Assembly (NCBI RefSeq): GCF_000422825.1
Contig: NZ_KE383929.1
Span: 744,001 to 808,000, forward strand
Length of the DNA stretch: 64,000 nt
Direction of reading: 5' to 3'
Source: Nocardioides insulae DSM 17944
GTDB lineage: Bacteria > Actinomycetota > Actinomycetes > Propionibacteriales > Nocardioidaceae
Part shown: one piece after another, positions 36,801-42,823 of the stretch
Layout: each line of letters begins with the position of its first letter
How positions within the stretch are numbered: position 1 is the stretch's first letter
Program-made: the position numbers and the translations under genes
The notes under the pieces: generated by a model
The model's input: the letters and a program-made list of their open reading frames with translations, nothing else
Told to the model about the DNA's origin: nothing
Database searches by the model: none

Positions 36801-37120
36801 CCGGCGAACCGGACGGGGGCCACACCGCGCAGCACGCCGGTACGGCGGTTGAGCGTCAGCCAGCTCGGCTTGCCGGCGGCACGGAAGCGCAGCGCGCGCG
36901 GGCCGCGGTCACGGTCCTTCGCCTTCGGGCGGACGACGAGCAACTGCCCGGCGCGCACCAGCTGGGTGGCGATCGGCTTGAGCCGCGGCGCCTTGTTGCG
37001 CGCGGCTTCGGCGCTGGGCGAGACCAGCGCCAGCATCGAGACCGCGAGCAGCAGAGCCGTGGACAGGGTGATGAGGGCCGAGAGTGTGCGTCGAGCGGCC
37101 AGGAAAGGCAAAGGGCGCAT
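27809..37120 (-). CDS. Giant secreted multidomain protein (cadherin/Ig, lectin, malectin, beta-propeller, ASH)
   Basis: A protein of about 3,103 residues. A signal peptide ends near SPSAEA (residue ~38); I see no LPXTG, SLH or C-terminal membrane anchor, so it is probably released or held non-covalently. Order, from DNA positions: two Ig-like (He_PIG) repeats, ~40-235; cadherin/dystroglycan-like repeats with DEDGD and DVNEAP calcium-type motifs, ~237-890; a lectin/laminin-G-like domain, ~905-1175; fibronectin type III, ~1180-1270; malectin-like, ~1285-1455 and ~1467-1643; Ig-like, ~1650-1760; NHL/sorbosone-dehydrogenase-like beta-propeller (VGPDGNLYAGSITG), ~1767-2197; ASH domain, ~2212-2310; unknown module, ~2313-2520; second ASH, ~2522-2620; second unknown module, ~2627-2817; fibronectin type III, ~2819-2909; third malectin-like, ~2921-3103. 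It is likely a carbohydrate- or surface-binding adhesin or matrix protein. A GTG 15 bases upstream is an alternative start. Confidence 0.9.
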   Translation of the reverse strand: MRPLPFLAARRTLSALITLSTALLLAVSMLALVSPSAEAARNKAPRLKPIATQLVRAGQLLVVRPKAKDRDRGPRALRFRAAGKPSWLTLNRRTGVLRGVAPVRFAGRSWRVTLRVTDGRASAKRSFQVRIPANRAPQFAPLSNRNVIEGDRLIVRPSVTDPDRGPQALRYSVSYRRIGSSPVRPTWLRLNAATGQLVGTAPTGAAKDAWVATVSATDGLATARRSFTLRVIEDPKKNHAPTFTGNTFEGISEDTPAGTQVAALKGSDVDRDALTYTILAGNEAGAFALDQKTGRLTVNGALDFESTPSYSLTVDVSDGQASVEGTVSIKIKDVNEAPVIDPIEDISIDEDVAMDPITLTATDEDGDDVTFAKPSLPVGLDWDADTATISGTPKVPGSTDVTVTAQDGDGLADTETFTLTVRNINDDPVFVVGKPLTVEQNAKPGTEIGQLAATDEDGDVRTFSSTSDEFRVAADGVVTVGNANLTAATGEFHVPVSVTDGNGGTANETLTITISNDVDDPPVITNQRFEIAETTAPGTSIDTVEASDPDGDAISYAITGGNDKGLFAIDGRSGDLTVTGDLDFETDPTHELTVTVTAGTASAEATVTVNVTDVNEAPSIVEIDAQEATEDEAIEPIAVEVTDPDQGDTATVTVTGLPAGLTYADGAITGTATVPGEYAVTVTATDAKGLADSATFTLTVANVNDAPVITPVDDATATEDEAIAPITITATDVDGDEVSIDVSTLPTGLSWDAETATISGTPTEDGVFEVTVTANDGNGGTATDTFTITVDGVNDAPVITSIDPTSVEGTVGEPLEQTVTVVAVDEDGDALTLSATDLPDGLSATDNADGTLTIAGTPTTAGDVTASILATDPSDASDTADLAFSIAEEVTDCAPISTLTCAEIPVDLPYSLSFDGTEGGLDDTGFTMVDAPSARGNVAQAPAPATPSNPDVPGYEPGLVATTDGHLELTATKGIAYRKPADSAGTNSQLNTLGVGVSGAEGGYEVETTVVAPTFPGATNGSQQGGIWFGLGEDDYVKASVARISATTNKVQLLTESGAVAFPSDTYELNSAPFPAGQDVKLVLRADDTPGAGGIASLQYSVNGGPLQQLTDAANKVAPTALPIPQAFFDGVALANGEAAAVAGDPVSFAGVYSTKRNAAASENIVVDLENFEVRGLEAPDITAPAAPAGLEASVTDNGVELTWEANSEDDLAGYRVYRSTSANVDTTGAPVSGAEPITDASFTDETVAGGTTYHYVVVAVDESGNASAASAEATATTEALPEVHEKYSFTTTADTAVPTGYTKNNGAAWTDANGLGWVTQESLAGEQHAPLNLTTNTRVRTRVGISDLQNRVIHMQYGDVDGGAGTNGNKTPGAFERALPDGWYEVKVSVGDQMGATAYDSQHSINVEGMPAISRFQAGATQEYLTATVTARVTDGRLTIDAAGGTNTKLNYLEIDSATEPIEPDVHAKVRFSDEASTPPAGYAEDFGQAYGARTGADQGEGLTYGWKAIATDQPVSLVGNGRNRNTGANPPAGVSALQAGLMHMQLPANADGGVKTPGYWEMAVPNGTYQVSVSAGDATSLDSTHWLNIEGQNAIAGFVSTGANGAATHWSAATRTVNVTDGRLTVTPQGGTNTKINWVTLDSVAGATQRPSVLKCTPGNLATAVSPTGGVVCDLNLIGGGVEPGTLADHVRLVDLADGGEVDGNVQTSGGSDTINFSPKAELDPNTLYRLEIGEDVHDVDGRSFLPYATAFTTGVTTGGGGPVAFDRIDTGAAQGKQYTSVTVGPDGNLYAGSITGQIYRFPIEDDGTLGTPAIITTVQDYSRQVGDTYNQGMRTVIGLTFDPASTADDLTLWITDNAPFLGQSNVPDSSGRLAKLTGPNLENYTAVLDGLPRSVKDHETNSIAFGPDGALYFSQGANNAMGAPDGAWGNRDERLLSAAILRLDTAKLPANLPAKGVNIRTGEAGNYNPFAANAPLTIYARGVRNAYDLVWHSNGHLYVPTNGSAAGGNVPAVPDNLPATCANRPEGSYPGPKVAAQNGNPEETDYVFDVKKDRYYGHPNASRCEYVLNNGNPTAGTDKFENSKYPVGTQADPNYDLAGVYNAGLHASANGALEYKGGAFGGALNGKLLYLRYSSGSDVVSFDAAPDGTLSKQTFGLTGTTNMQAPLDIAEDYRTGNLYVTEMTQDGSHSAIRVLKPQGGGGGPVSQATDRLVFSGPVNATSETLDAVITNAGVEDLVVTGASLSGGDAGQFSQPSAPSYPVTVPAGESTTIPVAFKPTSVGVKGAALSVATDAGTKTVRLRGLAMAGYEGGNEPSLQRIMDTYEIPINVGDPNPNDSGMPNTQGMIGDEVPAQLFQKALFDTPISITPLAMFGPRTDDVHVGWHEAGSANGVHRQYTIPAEDLQGLMIDTDGETTNIDPGEETAFGIYSEWPAFAGRRAYTEDKLNTWDSSLPHHVRVYPYKKADGTTVPNSYVLATEEIPGSFDSQDIVLLVQNVKPYLPDAGKAVLKVANPDPTPFADQIAFSRIQTQADAQQRVADTGVVRISNTGTEPMQVTGLSLTDTFALDNPPALPFTLAPGASKDVTIRFTATATKVHNGTLTVQSNAGNGSQTIRLGGLWQSLSENNQEPSVVQIARAFGMGTDIPTNLNSDGHVEAVGDEVLSPYWFRRDTTKPVTVRQLSGYHTYPNGATISRFDKGSGSKQSITNMNNLWAQSLLPPKSGSTTAPASGTFTPGATAFGFDVDNEKSDPALNSHTADLANGCVEPCGHHVRIFQVEDRDGVAVPGSYLLMMDYSGINYDYNDNTYLISNIKPEKLRMPQGLGASAGDGEVTLSWSATGEEGVSYRVWRDTDPDVPADDAHRVSGPNALTGTTFTDTGVTNGTTYYYVVRAVIPGSANSDSTPAIAVTPNDADAFAQKVNFQNAAAPVPTGYLRDFGQAFGPRTAADQGTGLSYGWIQEDGVQPLDLSVGGTTGPGNGRDRNAQSDQRLDTLMHMQAEDVPNFNGTAENGRWEIAIPNGTYAVTVAAGDPAANSDPESHTLNVEGTPAIEDFVPSGAAGSASHHKTATVSVTVSDGRLTIDALGGTNTKIDYVDIAATN

Positions 37121-37327
37121 GGATCCATTTCCCACGAGGTCGTTGGAGGGACCCGCGCACGCCTGACCACCCCGAAGTAAGCCGTGTGCCCCGTCGTCCC
37201 CACTGAGCAGCGTTTACTTTCCGCGATCCCGCAGCCCTTCGAACACGTTTCAACTACGCATACCGGAAATTGGGTATGTAAGCCCGAAATTCCTCCTTGG
37301 ACAGCCGGTTCGAGGTATAAGCAGTCC
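37121..37327 (-). promoter_or_regulatory. A+T-rich upstream region of the giant gene
   Basis: This 207-base gap precedes the giant gene and includes a stretch at about 37205-37325 that is clearly richer in A+T than the surroundings (for example ACGTTTCAACTACGCATACC). It probably holds the promoter. I could not place a convincing -35/-10 pair. An imperfect inverted repeat (GGAAATTGGG at 37265-37274 with CCCGAAATTCC shortly after) is present. Confidence 0.4.
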
Positions 37328-37890
37328 TCACCGCTCGCGGAAGAGCGCGCTCACGGCGGGTGCGACATCCCGCTGCCCACCTATCAGGCGGAGTTCGCCG
37401 CGACCCGCGCGAGCCAGGGCCCGGCCGAGGTCGACGTCCTTCTCCCCACCCGTGTCGAGCAGCACATCGAGGCGGGGAAGCACCGCCGCCGCCCTTCGCG
37501 GGTCGGGCCCGGCGTTGTGCACGCAGTCCGAGAGGAGCAGCACTCGCGACTCGCGCTCATCGCGTCGGTTCAGTTGCGCCTTCGCCAACTCCAGCGGGAA
37601 GGCCACGTTGGTCAGCCCGCGCGCCGGGATCCGGATCAGCCGGTCGAGCAGGTCGAGCGGCCCGACTTGAGGTCGAAGGTTTGCAGCAGTGCCGCGTCCG
37701 ACCAGAAGGCGATGACGGCGACGCGCTCACGGGCCAGTTCTGCGGCCAGTGCGCCGACGGTGGCGGCTGCCATACGCCGGCGTTCCCCTTTAGCCGAACC
37801 CGAGACGTCCACGCAGACGACGACCGAACGGACCGCCCGCACCCGGTCACGGACGACGATCTCGGCCGCCCCCGGCAACGGTTGTGTAGC
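37328..37890 (-). pseudogene. Degraded VWA-domain gene, truncated and frameshifted
   Basis: Two minus-strand frames carry consecutive parts of one von Willebrand factor A domain. The first reads VVRDRVRAVRSVVVCVDVSGSAKG (the MIDAS DxSxS motif), then LAAELARERVAVIAFW and LQTFD. The second frame picks up at LDLLDRLIRIPARGLTNVAFPLELA and continues through SRVLLLSDCVHNAGPDPRRAAA and LPRLDVLLDTGG to a stop at 37328. The frame changes near 37660. The 5' part of the gene is missing and is replaced by the end of the SDR gene. Intact relatives resemble the ChlD/MoxR-associated VWA proteins. It is almost certainly non-functional. Confidence 0.75.
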
Positions 37891-38407
37891 CCAGCCCGCC
37901 CGGTGACTCGCCGCCGATCCCGGCGAGGCCGGCGGTGGAGCTGGTGAGCACGATGGCGCCACCCCTGCCGTGACCGAGCAGCGACTCCTTGGCCACCTCA
38001 ACCGTGTGGTACACGCCGGTCAGATTGACCTCGACGACGTCGAACCAGGCCTGCGGATCGTTCTCGGCACCCGGCAAGGTCATCGGTGCGATGCCGGCGT
38101 TGGCCAGCACGATGTCGACGGCGCCCAACTCGGCCACCCCGGCATCGAAGGCCGCCTGGAGCGCTGCGCGGTCACGGACGTCGGCCTGGGCGACGTGGAT
38201 CCTCCGGTCCAGCTCCTCGACGTCCTGCGCGGTCTGCGCCAAGTCGTCCGGGGTTGCCATCGGGTAGGCGACTGTATCGATCTGGCGGCAGATGTCGACC
38301 GCGATGATGTCGGCGCCCTCCTCCGCGAGCCGCGCCGCGTGGCTGCGCCCCTGCCCGCGCGCGGCACCGGTGATGAAAGCGACCTTGCCCTCGAGTGTCC
38401 CAGCCAT
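37847..38407 (-). pseudogene. 3'-truncated mycofactocin-type short-chain dehydrogenase
   Basis: A 186-residue remnant of an SDR. The start (MAGTLEGKVAFITGAARGQGRSHA) has the cofactor loop GAARGQG, and NAG and the catalytic serine region VLTSSTAGLAG follow. The protein breaks off just after GGLGYT, where the active-site YxxxK lysine and the last ~90 residues should be, and ends in an unrelated GGGRDRRP tail read from VWA-gene DNA. The spaced insertion before the DVRD segment is typical of mycofactocin-coupled SDRs. With Lys and the C-terminal substrate region gone it should be inactive. Confidence 0.75.
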
Positions 38408-38608
38408 GTCCTCCGCCTCTCGTGACGATGTGTGACCGCCACCACTCCACACTCGGACGGGACCCTCGGTAAAGAGGCGAGACCAGCGCACCAGCCAGGT
38501 CCGCCCCCTCCGGTACGGCGGGCCGCGGCGATCGCACCGGATCGTCGGGGCGCGGCTCATAGGATGTGGCAGGCAGGCCCGATTCCCCAGACGACAAGGA
38601 ACCGATTG

Positions 38609-39046
38609 ATGATCAGCACGATCGTGACCGGCGTGGATGGCACCGACACCGCCCGGGAGGCCGCCCGGACAGCGGCCCGACTGGCCCAGACGCATGGTGC
38701 GGCACTGCACCTCCTGTCCGCCTTCGGACCGGTGGATGTCAAGCGGGTCAACACCGAAGGCGTGAAGGTGGCCATCGACTTCAAGCAGCCGGCGGAGCAG
38801 ACCGCGAGCGAGGAGACCGCGCTGTTGCGCTCCGAGTTCCCGGACCTGGAGATCACCGGGGGCGCTGCCGAGGGTAAGCCGGCGGACGCCCTCGTCGACG
38901 CCGCCGAACAACTCGGCGCCGACCTGATCGTGGTCGGAAACAAGCGAGTGCAGGGCCTGGCCCGCATCCTCGGCAGCATCGCCGCCGACGTCGCCCGCCA
39001 TGCGCCGTGCGATGTCTACATCGCGCACACCCACCAGCGCAGCTGA
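38609..39046 (+). CDS. Universal stress protein (UspA family)
   Basis: A 145-residue single Usp domain: STIVTGVDGTDTAREAARTAARLA at the N-terminus, a middle AEGKPADALVDAAEQLGADLIVVGNKRVQG, and a C-terminal GSIAADVARHAPCDVYI. The ATP-binding motif G-x2-G-x9-G(S/T) is partly present (VGNKRVQGLARILGS). The ATG at 38609 follows AAGGA by 8 bases. It is a single gene with its own terminator, divergent from the SDR remnant. Confidence 0.92.
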   Translation: MISTIVTGVDGTDTAREAARTAARLAQTHGAALHLLSAFGPVDVKRVNTEGVKVAIDFKQPAEQTASEETALLRSEFPDLEITGGAAEGKPADALVDAAEQLGADLIVVGNKRVQGLARILGSIAADVARHAPCDVYIAHTHQRS

Positions 39047-39087
39047 GCACCACCCCGCTGAACCCGTCAGCGCTGACCCATCAGCAC

Positions 39088-39116
39088 GAGGCCCGGACCA
39101 CGTCGGTCCGGGCCTC
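39088..39116 (+). terminator. Hairpin terminator after the Usp gene
   Basis: GAGGCCCGGACC and GGTCCGGGCCTC form a perfect 12-base stem with a five-base loop, 41 bases after the stop, followed by GTTGGTTG. Confidence 0.8.
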
Positions 39117-39157
39117 GTTGGTTGCTGCACCCTGCGACGACGCGATGTCACACGATG

Positions 39158-39173
39158 GTTGCCGGTCGGTAAC
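39158..39173. promoter_or_regulatory. Palindrome upstream of the Lcp-like gene
   Basis: GTTGCCGGTCGGTAAC is a 7-2-7 inverted repeat with one mismatched pair, 125 bases before the start of the Lcp-like gene and in its probable promoter region. It could be the operator of the nearby tandem TetR regulator; that is inference. Confidence 0.35.
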
Positions 39174-39298
39174 AACGCCGCTATGTTAATCGGAAATCAC
39201 ATCGGTGAGCGACCGGGAGCACGTGCTCTGCCCCCCTCGACAGGCATGCTGTCCTGCCCTCCCGGCTGCCCCGAACCATCTCGGAAGCGGGTAAGTAA

Positions 39299-40513
39299 AT
39301 GAGTAATCTCAGTAGGCGTGGCGTTCTCAGTCTCGGGGCCGCCCTCGGTCTTGTCGGTGCCGCCGGCACCAGCCCGGCCTGGTCCTGGTCTCCTGCGGGC
39401 TCCGTGGCCGGCTCCGGCCAGATGAGCGACCCGCAGTGGGTCTGGGACGACGAGATCGACCGCCTGATGGCCTCCTACCTGGAGTCCGGCCAGGTGCCGG
39501 GCATCAACGCGGCGATGAAGTCGTGGACAGACAACGGCTCGGCGATCCCGTCAGCCTTCCCGGCCGAGCTCCGCACCTATCTGCAGCGCAGCACCAAGCT
39601 CCCGACATGGGCGGACCCTGAGAAGCTGCGCCTCGCCGCCGACTTCAACCGGCGCAAGGACACCTACCTGTTCATGCTCTACGGCCTGGGCAGCGGGATC
39701 ATGAGCACGGTCATCCCGCGCGAGGCCAAGTCGGTCTACTGGTCGGCCGGCGGCGCCGACATGAAGGACCGCGCGGCCAAGACCTTCACCTTCGGCTACG
39801 ACCTGGCGGACCTGAACGCCTTCGACCCGGACGGCCAGTTCCTGGTCACGGCCAACAAGACGCGCATGGTGCACGCCGCCGTACGACACCTGCTCCCGCA
39901 ATCGCCGTACTGGAAGGCCGTCGCGGACGAGAACGACGGCATCCCGATCAGCAACGGCGACATCCTGGTGACCTTCCACAGCCTCGGCACCTTCGTGCAC
40001 AAGAAGCTGAAGGACTGGAAGGTCCCGATGACCGCTGCGGAGGAGGATGCCTTCCTGCACCACTGGCAGGTCGCGATCTCACAGCTCGGTGTGCAGGACC
40101 GGTTCATCCCGAAGACCTGGGCGGACGCGCACGCCCAGTCCGCACAGGTGCTCACGCCGATCCTCGCGCACACACCCGAGGGCGAGGATCTGGCCGAGGT
40201 GCTGCTCAGCCTGACCGCCGAGCTCGACCTCGGACTGACGCGCGGACTCCTGAACGAGTTCGTCCGCTACATGCTCAGCGACGAGATCGGCGACTGGCTG
40301 GGCCTGCGCCGCGACTACGCCGCCGCCGCCACGATCCGCACCGTCTGGCCGGCCTACATCGGCTTCCGGGAGGGGACGATCAAGGTGGCGCCGGTCGGGT
40401 GGCGCACCTTCGACCAGCTCCTGCGGGCGATCGCGATGATGTTCCTCAACGAGGGATCCTCGACGCAGTCGACCGCGATCACGATCCCAACAGGCAACCG
40501 GGCCGGCATCTGA
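39299..40513 (+). CDS. Latex-clearing protein (Lcp)-like rubber oxygenase, DUF2236/MpaB family
   Basis: A 404-residue protein of the ER-bound-oxygenase (MpaB)/Lcp family. Its N-terminus looks like a Tat signal (SNLSRRGVLSLGAALGLVGAAG), as in secreted Lcp of Streptomyces K30. The core contains FMLYGLGSGIMSTVIPREAKSVYW and the heme-ligand segment TRMVHAAVRHLLPQSPYW with His192, then GDILVTFHSLGTFVH. Lcp cleaves cis-1,4-polyisoprene with a b-type heme outside the cell. Length matches Lcp (~400 residues). The convergent TetR regulator fits the lcp context known in Gordonia. The substrate specificity is inferred; related MpaB-family proteins have other roles. Confidence 0.82.
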   Translation: MSNLSRRGVLSLGAALGLVGAAGTSPAWSWSPAGSVAGSGQMSDPQWVWDDEIDRLMASYLESGQVPGINAAMKSWTDNGSAIPSAFPAELRTYLQRSTKLPTWADPEKLRLAADFNRRKDTYLFMLYGLGSGIMSTVIPREAKSVYWSAGGADMKDRAAKTFTFGYDLADLNAFDPDGQFLVTANKTRMVHAAVRHLLPQSPYWKAVADENDGIPISNGDILVTFHSLGTFVHKKLKDWKVPMTAAEEDAFLHHWQVAISQLGVQDRFIPKTWADAHAQSAQVLTPILAHTPEGEDLAEVLLSLTAELDLGLTRGLLNEFVRYMLSDEIGDWLGLRRDYAAAATIRTVWPAYIGFREGTIKVAPVGWRTFDQLLRAIAMMFLNEGSSTQSTAITIPTGNRAGI

Positions 40514-40538
40514 CCCGACGCTCGCCGGCGTCTCCGGA

Positions 40539-41705
40539 TCATTCCGGTGCATCCACCCCGAGCGCGCTCAACACCAGCCGGGTGACGGCGTCGCGGTTGC
40601 GCTGGGTGTTGTCCCACCGCAGCCGTCGCCCGGCCTCCACCACCACCCCGAAGCCCGCATGCACCAGCACGCGGGCCGCCCGGGCATCCAGCTCCGGCCG
40701 GGCCGAGCGCAACTGCTGGGCCCACACCGTGATGTGCTCGCGCTGGGCCAGCAGCAGCGGGCGCTGCACGTCGACCGGAAGACCGACCAGTTCGGCCTCC
40801 GCGACACTGGTCAGAGCGGTGTGCTCGAAGCTGAAGGCGACATACACCGCGGCCAGCGAGCGGACCGCCGCCTCGGCCTCCTCGACCCCGTCCAGTGATC
40901 GGTCCACCGCCTGGTTGAGGAGGGCGACGGCTTGCAGACAGGCCGCAGTGAGGATGTCGCCCTTGCCCGGGTAGTGGCGATAGATGGCCGACGGGGCCAG
41001 CCCCACCGCCTCGGCGATCCTGCCCATCGTGACCGTGGCGAAGCCGTCCCGGTGGAACAGGGGTACGGCGGCGGCGAGGATCTCGCCGCGACGCGTGCGC
41101 GGGGGCGGCTGGGCCGGCAGATCCACCGCCCGACCACCCAACGCTTCGCTCGGATCGGTCGACGCGACCCGACGAGCCGCGTCGAGCAGCAGTCCTTCGA
41201 CCCGTCGCTGCGCGATCGAGGTGCGGTGCCGGGTGATCGAGCCGATCGCGCCCAGCGCCGCGGCTGCCCGCAGGTCCGCATCCGGCCATGGATGCTCGCG
41301 TCGTACCGACTCGGTGACCCGTCCGACCACGTCGCCGAACTTGCCCCGGAGCACCTCGCGGTCCGCCCGGTCGAGATAGCGGGCCTCCCAGCGATACACC
41401 CCACCGGTCTCACGGTGGTCGACGGTCACCCTGGTGATCGCAGCCAACCTCCTGGCCAGGTCGGCGTCGGGCGGGAGCCCGTCGAGGGCCTCGAGCAGCC
41501 GGTCGACCATGTTGTTCGCACACTGCGCGAACAGGGCGTACTTGTTCGGGAAGTGGCGGTACACCGCCGCAGCGGTGATACCCACCCGCGCTCCGATCTC
41601 CTCCATCGAGGCGCCGTGATAGCCGCGCTCGTTGAAGACCCGGCCCGCGGCGTCGGCGATCAACTGCTTGCGGTTGCGCGGTCGGGTGGCCGGTTCAGCG
41701 CTCAC
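40539..41705 (-). CDS. Tandem TetR-family regulator (two TetR units in one chain)
   Basis: A 388-residue protein with two complete TetR DNA-binding domains: residues ~9-56 (QLIADAAGRVFNERGYHGASMEEIGARVGITAAAVYRHFPNKYALF) and ~203-250 (EILAAAVPLFHRDGFATVTMGRIAEAVGLAPSAIYRHYPGKGDIL), each followed by its own ligand-domain helices. Tandem TetR proteins act as a single-chain pseudo-dimer. Start is a GTG at 41705. It is convergent with the Lcp-like gene, with 25 bases between stops, so it may regulate it through an upstream site; the pairing is inferred from position. Confidence 0.9.
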   Translation of the reverse strand: MSAEPATRPRNRKQLIADAAGRVFNERGYHGASMEEIGARVGITAAAVYRHFPNKYALFAQCANNMVDRLLEALDGLPPDADLARRLAAITRVTVDHRETGGVYRWEARYLDRADREVLRGKFGDVVGRVTESVRREHPWPDADLRAAAALGAIGSITRHRTSIAQRRVEGLLLDAARRVASTDPSEALGGRAVDLPAQPPPRTRRGEILAAAVPLFHRDGFATVTMGRIAEAVGLAPSAIYRHYPGKGDILTAACLQAVALLNQAVDRSLDGVEEAEAAVRSLAAVYVAFSFEHTALTSVAEAELVGLPVDVQRPLLLAQREHITVWAQQLRSARPELDARAARVLVHAGFGVVVEAGRRLRWDNTQRNRDAVTRLVLSALGVDAPE

Positions 41706-41896
41706 CGTGCCACCGGACGTGAGGCGTGAACGGACCGGACATGGCGCAAGTCAACCACCTGCCGGGCGACGGCCACGAGGCGTCCTAGGACTCGACGACC
41801 GGGATGCTCAGGCCCATCCGGCCCTCTGCCGGAGGGCCCTTCGACACGAGCGCACCTACACGGCTGATCCGCCGTCGCTCACTCGCTCGAGAAACA

Positions 41897-41932
41897 CAAC
41901 AGCGGGCCTACGTAAACGTAGGCCCGCTGTTG
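41897..41932 (-). terminator. Terminator of the initiator tRNA gene
   Basis: CAACAGCGGGCCTACGT and ACGTAGGCCCGCTGTTG form a perfect 17-base inverted repeat with a two-base centre (inner pairs open to form the loop), followed on the minus strand by TGTTTCTCG. It is 22 bases downstream of the tRNA CCA end. A smaller GGCCCTC/GAGGGCC hairpin follows at 41820-41838. Confidence 0.8.
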
Positions 41933-41954
41933 TCGATGTCCACCGACATCACAT

Positions 41955-42031
41955 TGGTAGCGGGGGCAGGATTTGAACCTGCGACCTCTGGGTTATGAGC
42001 CCAGCGAGCTACCGAGCTGCTCCACCCCGCG
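41955..42031 (-). tRNA. tRNA-fMet (initiator, anticodon CAT)
   Basis: A 77-base cloverleaf with encoded CCA. The acceptor strand starts CGCGGGG, the anticodon loop is CTCATAA closed by three consecutive G:C pairs (GGG/CCC), a hallmark of initiator tRNA, and the T arm is GCAGG-TTCAAAT-CCTGC. Positions 1 and 72 are C and T, so they do not pair, which is the other initiator feature (C1:A72 in E. coli). Confidence 0.97.
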
Positions 42032-42125
42032 TCGCTGAACAGGACACTACGCCATCCACCGGAGCCCACAGAATCGGGGGTGGTCGCAGGGTTGTCTCGG
42101 CGCTGCGGCGACCCAGAATCGGAAC

Positions 42126-42632
42126 ATGGCCACCCTCACTGCCATCCACGGAGACATCACTGCGCAGAGCGTCGATGCGGTGGTCAATGCCGCCAACAAC
42201 GCGATGAGGGGCGGTGGGGGTGTGGACGGTGCGATCCATCGCGCCGGCGGGCCCGACGTACTCGCCGACTGCATCGCCCGATTCCCCGACGGGCTCGCCA
42301 CCGGCGACGCCGGCTGGACGGTCGCGGGCAACCTCCCCGCCAGGTGGGTGATCCACACCGTGGGCCCCAACCATGCCGCGGGTCAGCGCGACCGGAGCCT
42401 GCTGATCTCGTGCTACCGACGCTGCCTCGAGGTGGCGGACGAACTCGGCGTGCGGAGCATGGCGTTCCCCCTCATCAGCGCGGGCGTGTACGGCTGGCCC
42501 AAGGACGACGCCATCGCAGCGGCGGTGGACACCCTGGCCTCATCCCCCACCGACGTCAGCGAGGTCCGATTGGTCGCTTTCGACCGTGCGACCCACGCGC
42601 TCCTCATCACCGCGGTCGAGGGTGCCGACTGA
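42126..42632 (+). CDS. Macrodomain protein (O-acetyl-ADP-ribose deacetylase type)
   Basis: A 168-residue single macrodomain that would bind ADP-ribose and hydrolyse O-acetyl-ADP-ribose or ADP-ribosyl links. Signature segments are the N-terminal GDITAQSVDAVVNAANNAM with GGGGVDGAIHRAGG (the catalytic-loop NAAN and GGGV), LPARWVIHTVGP in the middle, and FPLISAGVYGWPKDDA, the phosphate-binding SAGVYG loop. Length is normal. It begins with ATG 94 bases beyond the tRNA on the opposite strand. Confidence 0.95.
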   Translation: MATLTAIHGDITAQSVDAVVNAANNAMRGGGGVDGAIHRAGGPDVLADCIARFPDGLATGDAGWTVAGNLPARWVIHTVGPNHAAGQRDRSLLISCYRRCLEVADELGVRSMAFPLISAGVYGWPKDDAIAAAVDTLASSPTDVSEVRLVAFDRATHALLITAVEGAD

Positions 42633-42823
42633 ATCACACCGACACGCCCCACTCACCGATCATCACCGACCGAGCCGCACCCGACCGCCGGCCCAGCTGA
42701 GTCACCCGGCGCCGCCGTCCTCCCCCTTCCCTTGGGCCACTCCTGCACGGCTCCTCGATACCGGCTGCCGGCCGCCACCGTGGGAAGATGGGCGGCGGTT
42801 CGCCCCGTCCTATGGAGGTATCT

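Noticed and set aside
27809..37120. CRISPR-like or tandem nucleotide repeats inside the giant gene
   Set aside because: The repetition is at protein level (cadherin- and Ig-like repeats with DEDGD and VNDAP motifs). No short identical repeats with regular unique spacers are present.
41820..41838. GGCCCTC-TGCCG-GAGGGCC hairpin as an independent regulatory element
   Set aside because: It lies downstream of the tRNA terminator on the same strand and has no gene it would control; it may be a minor second terminator, so it is mentioned but not listed.
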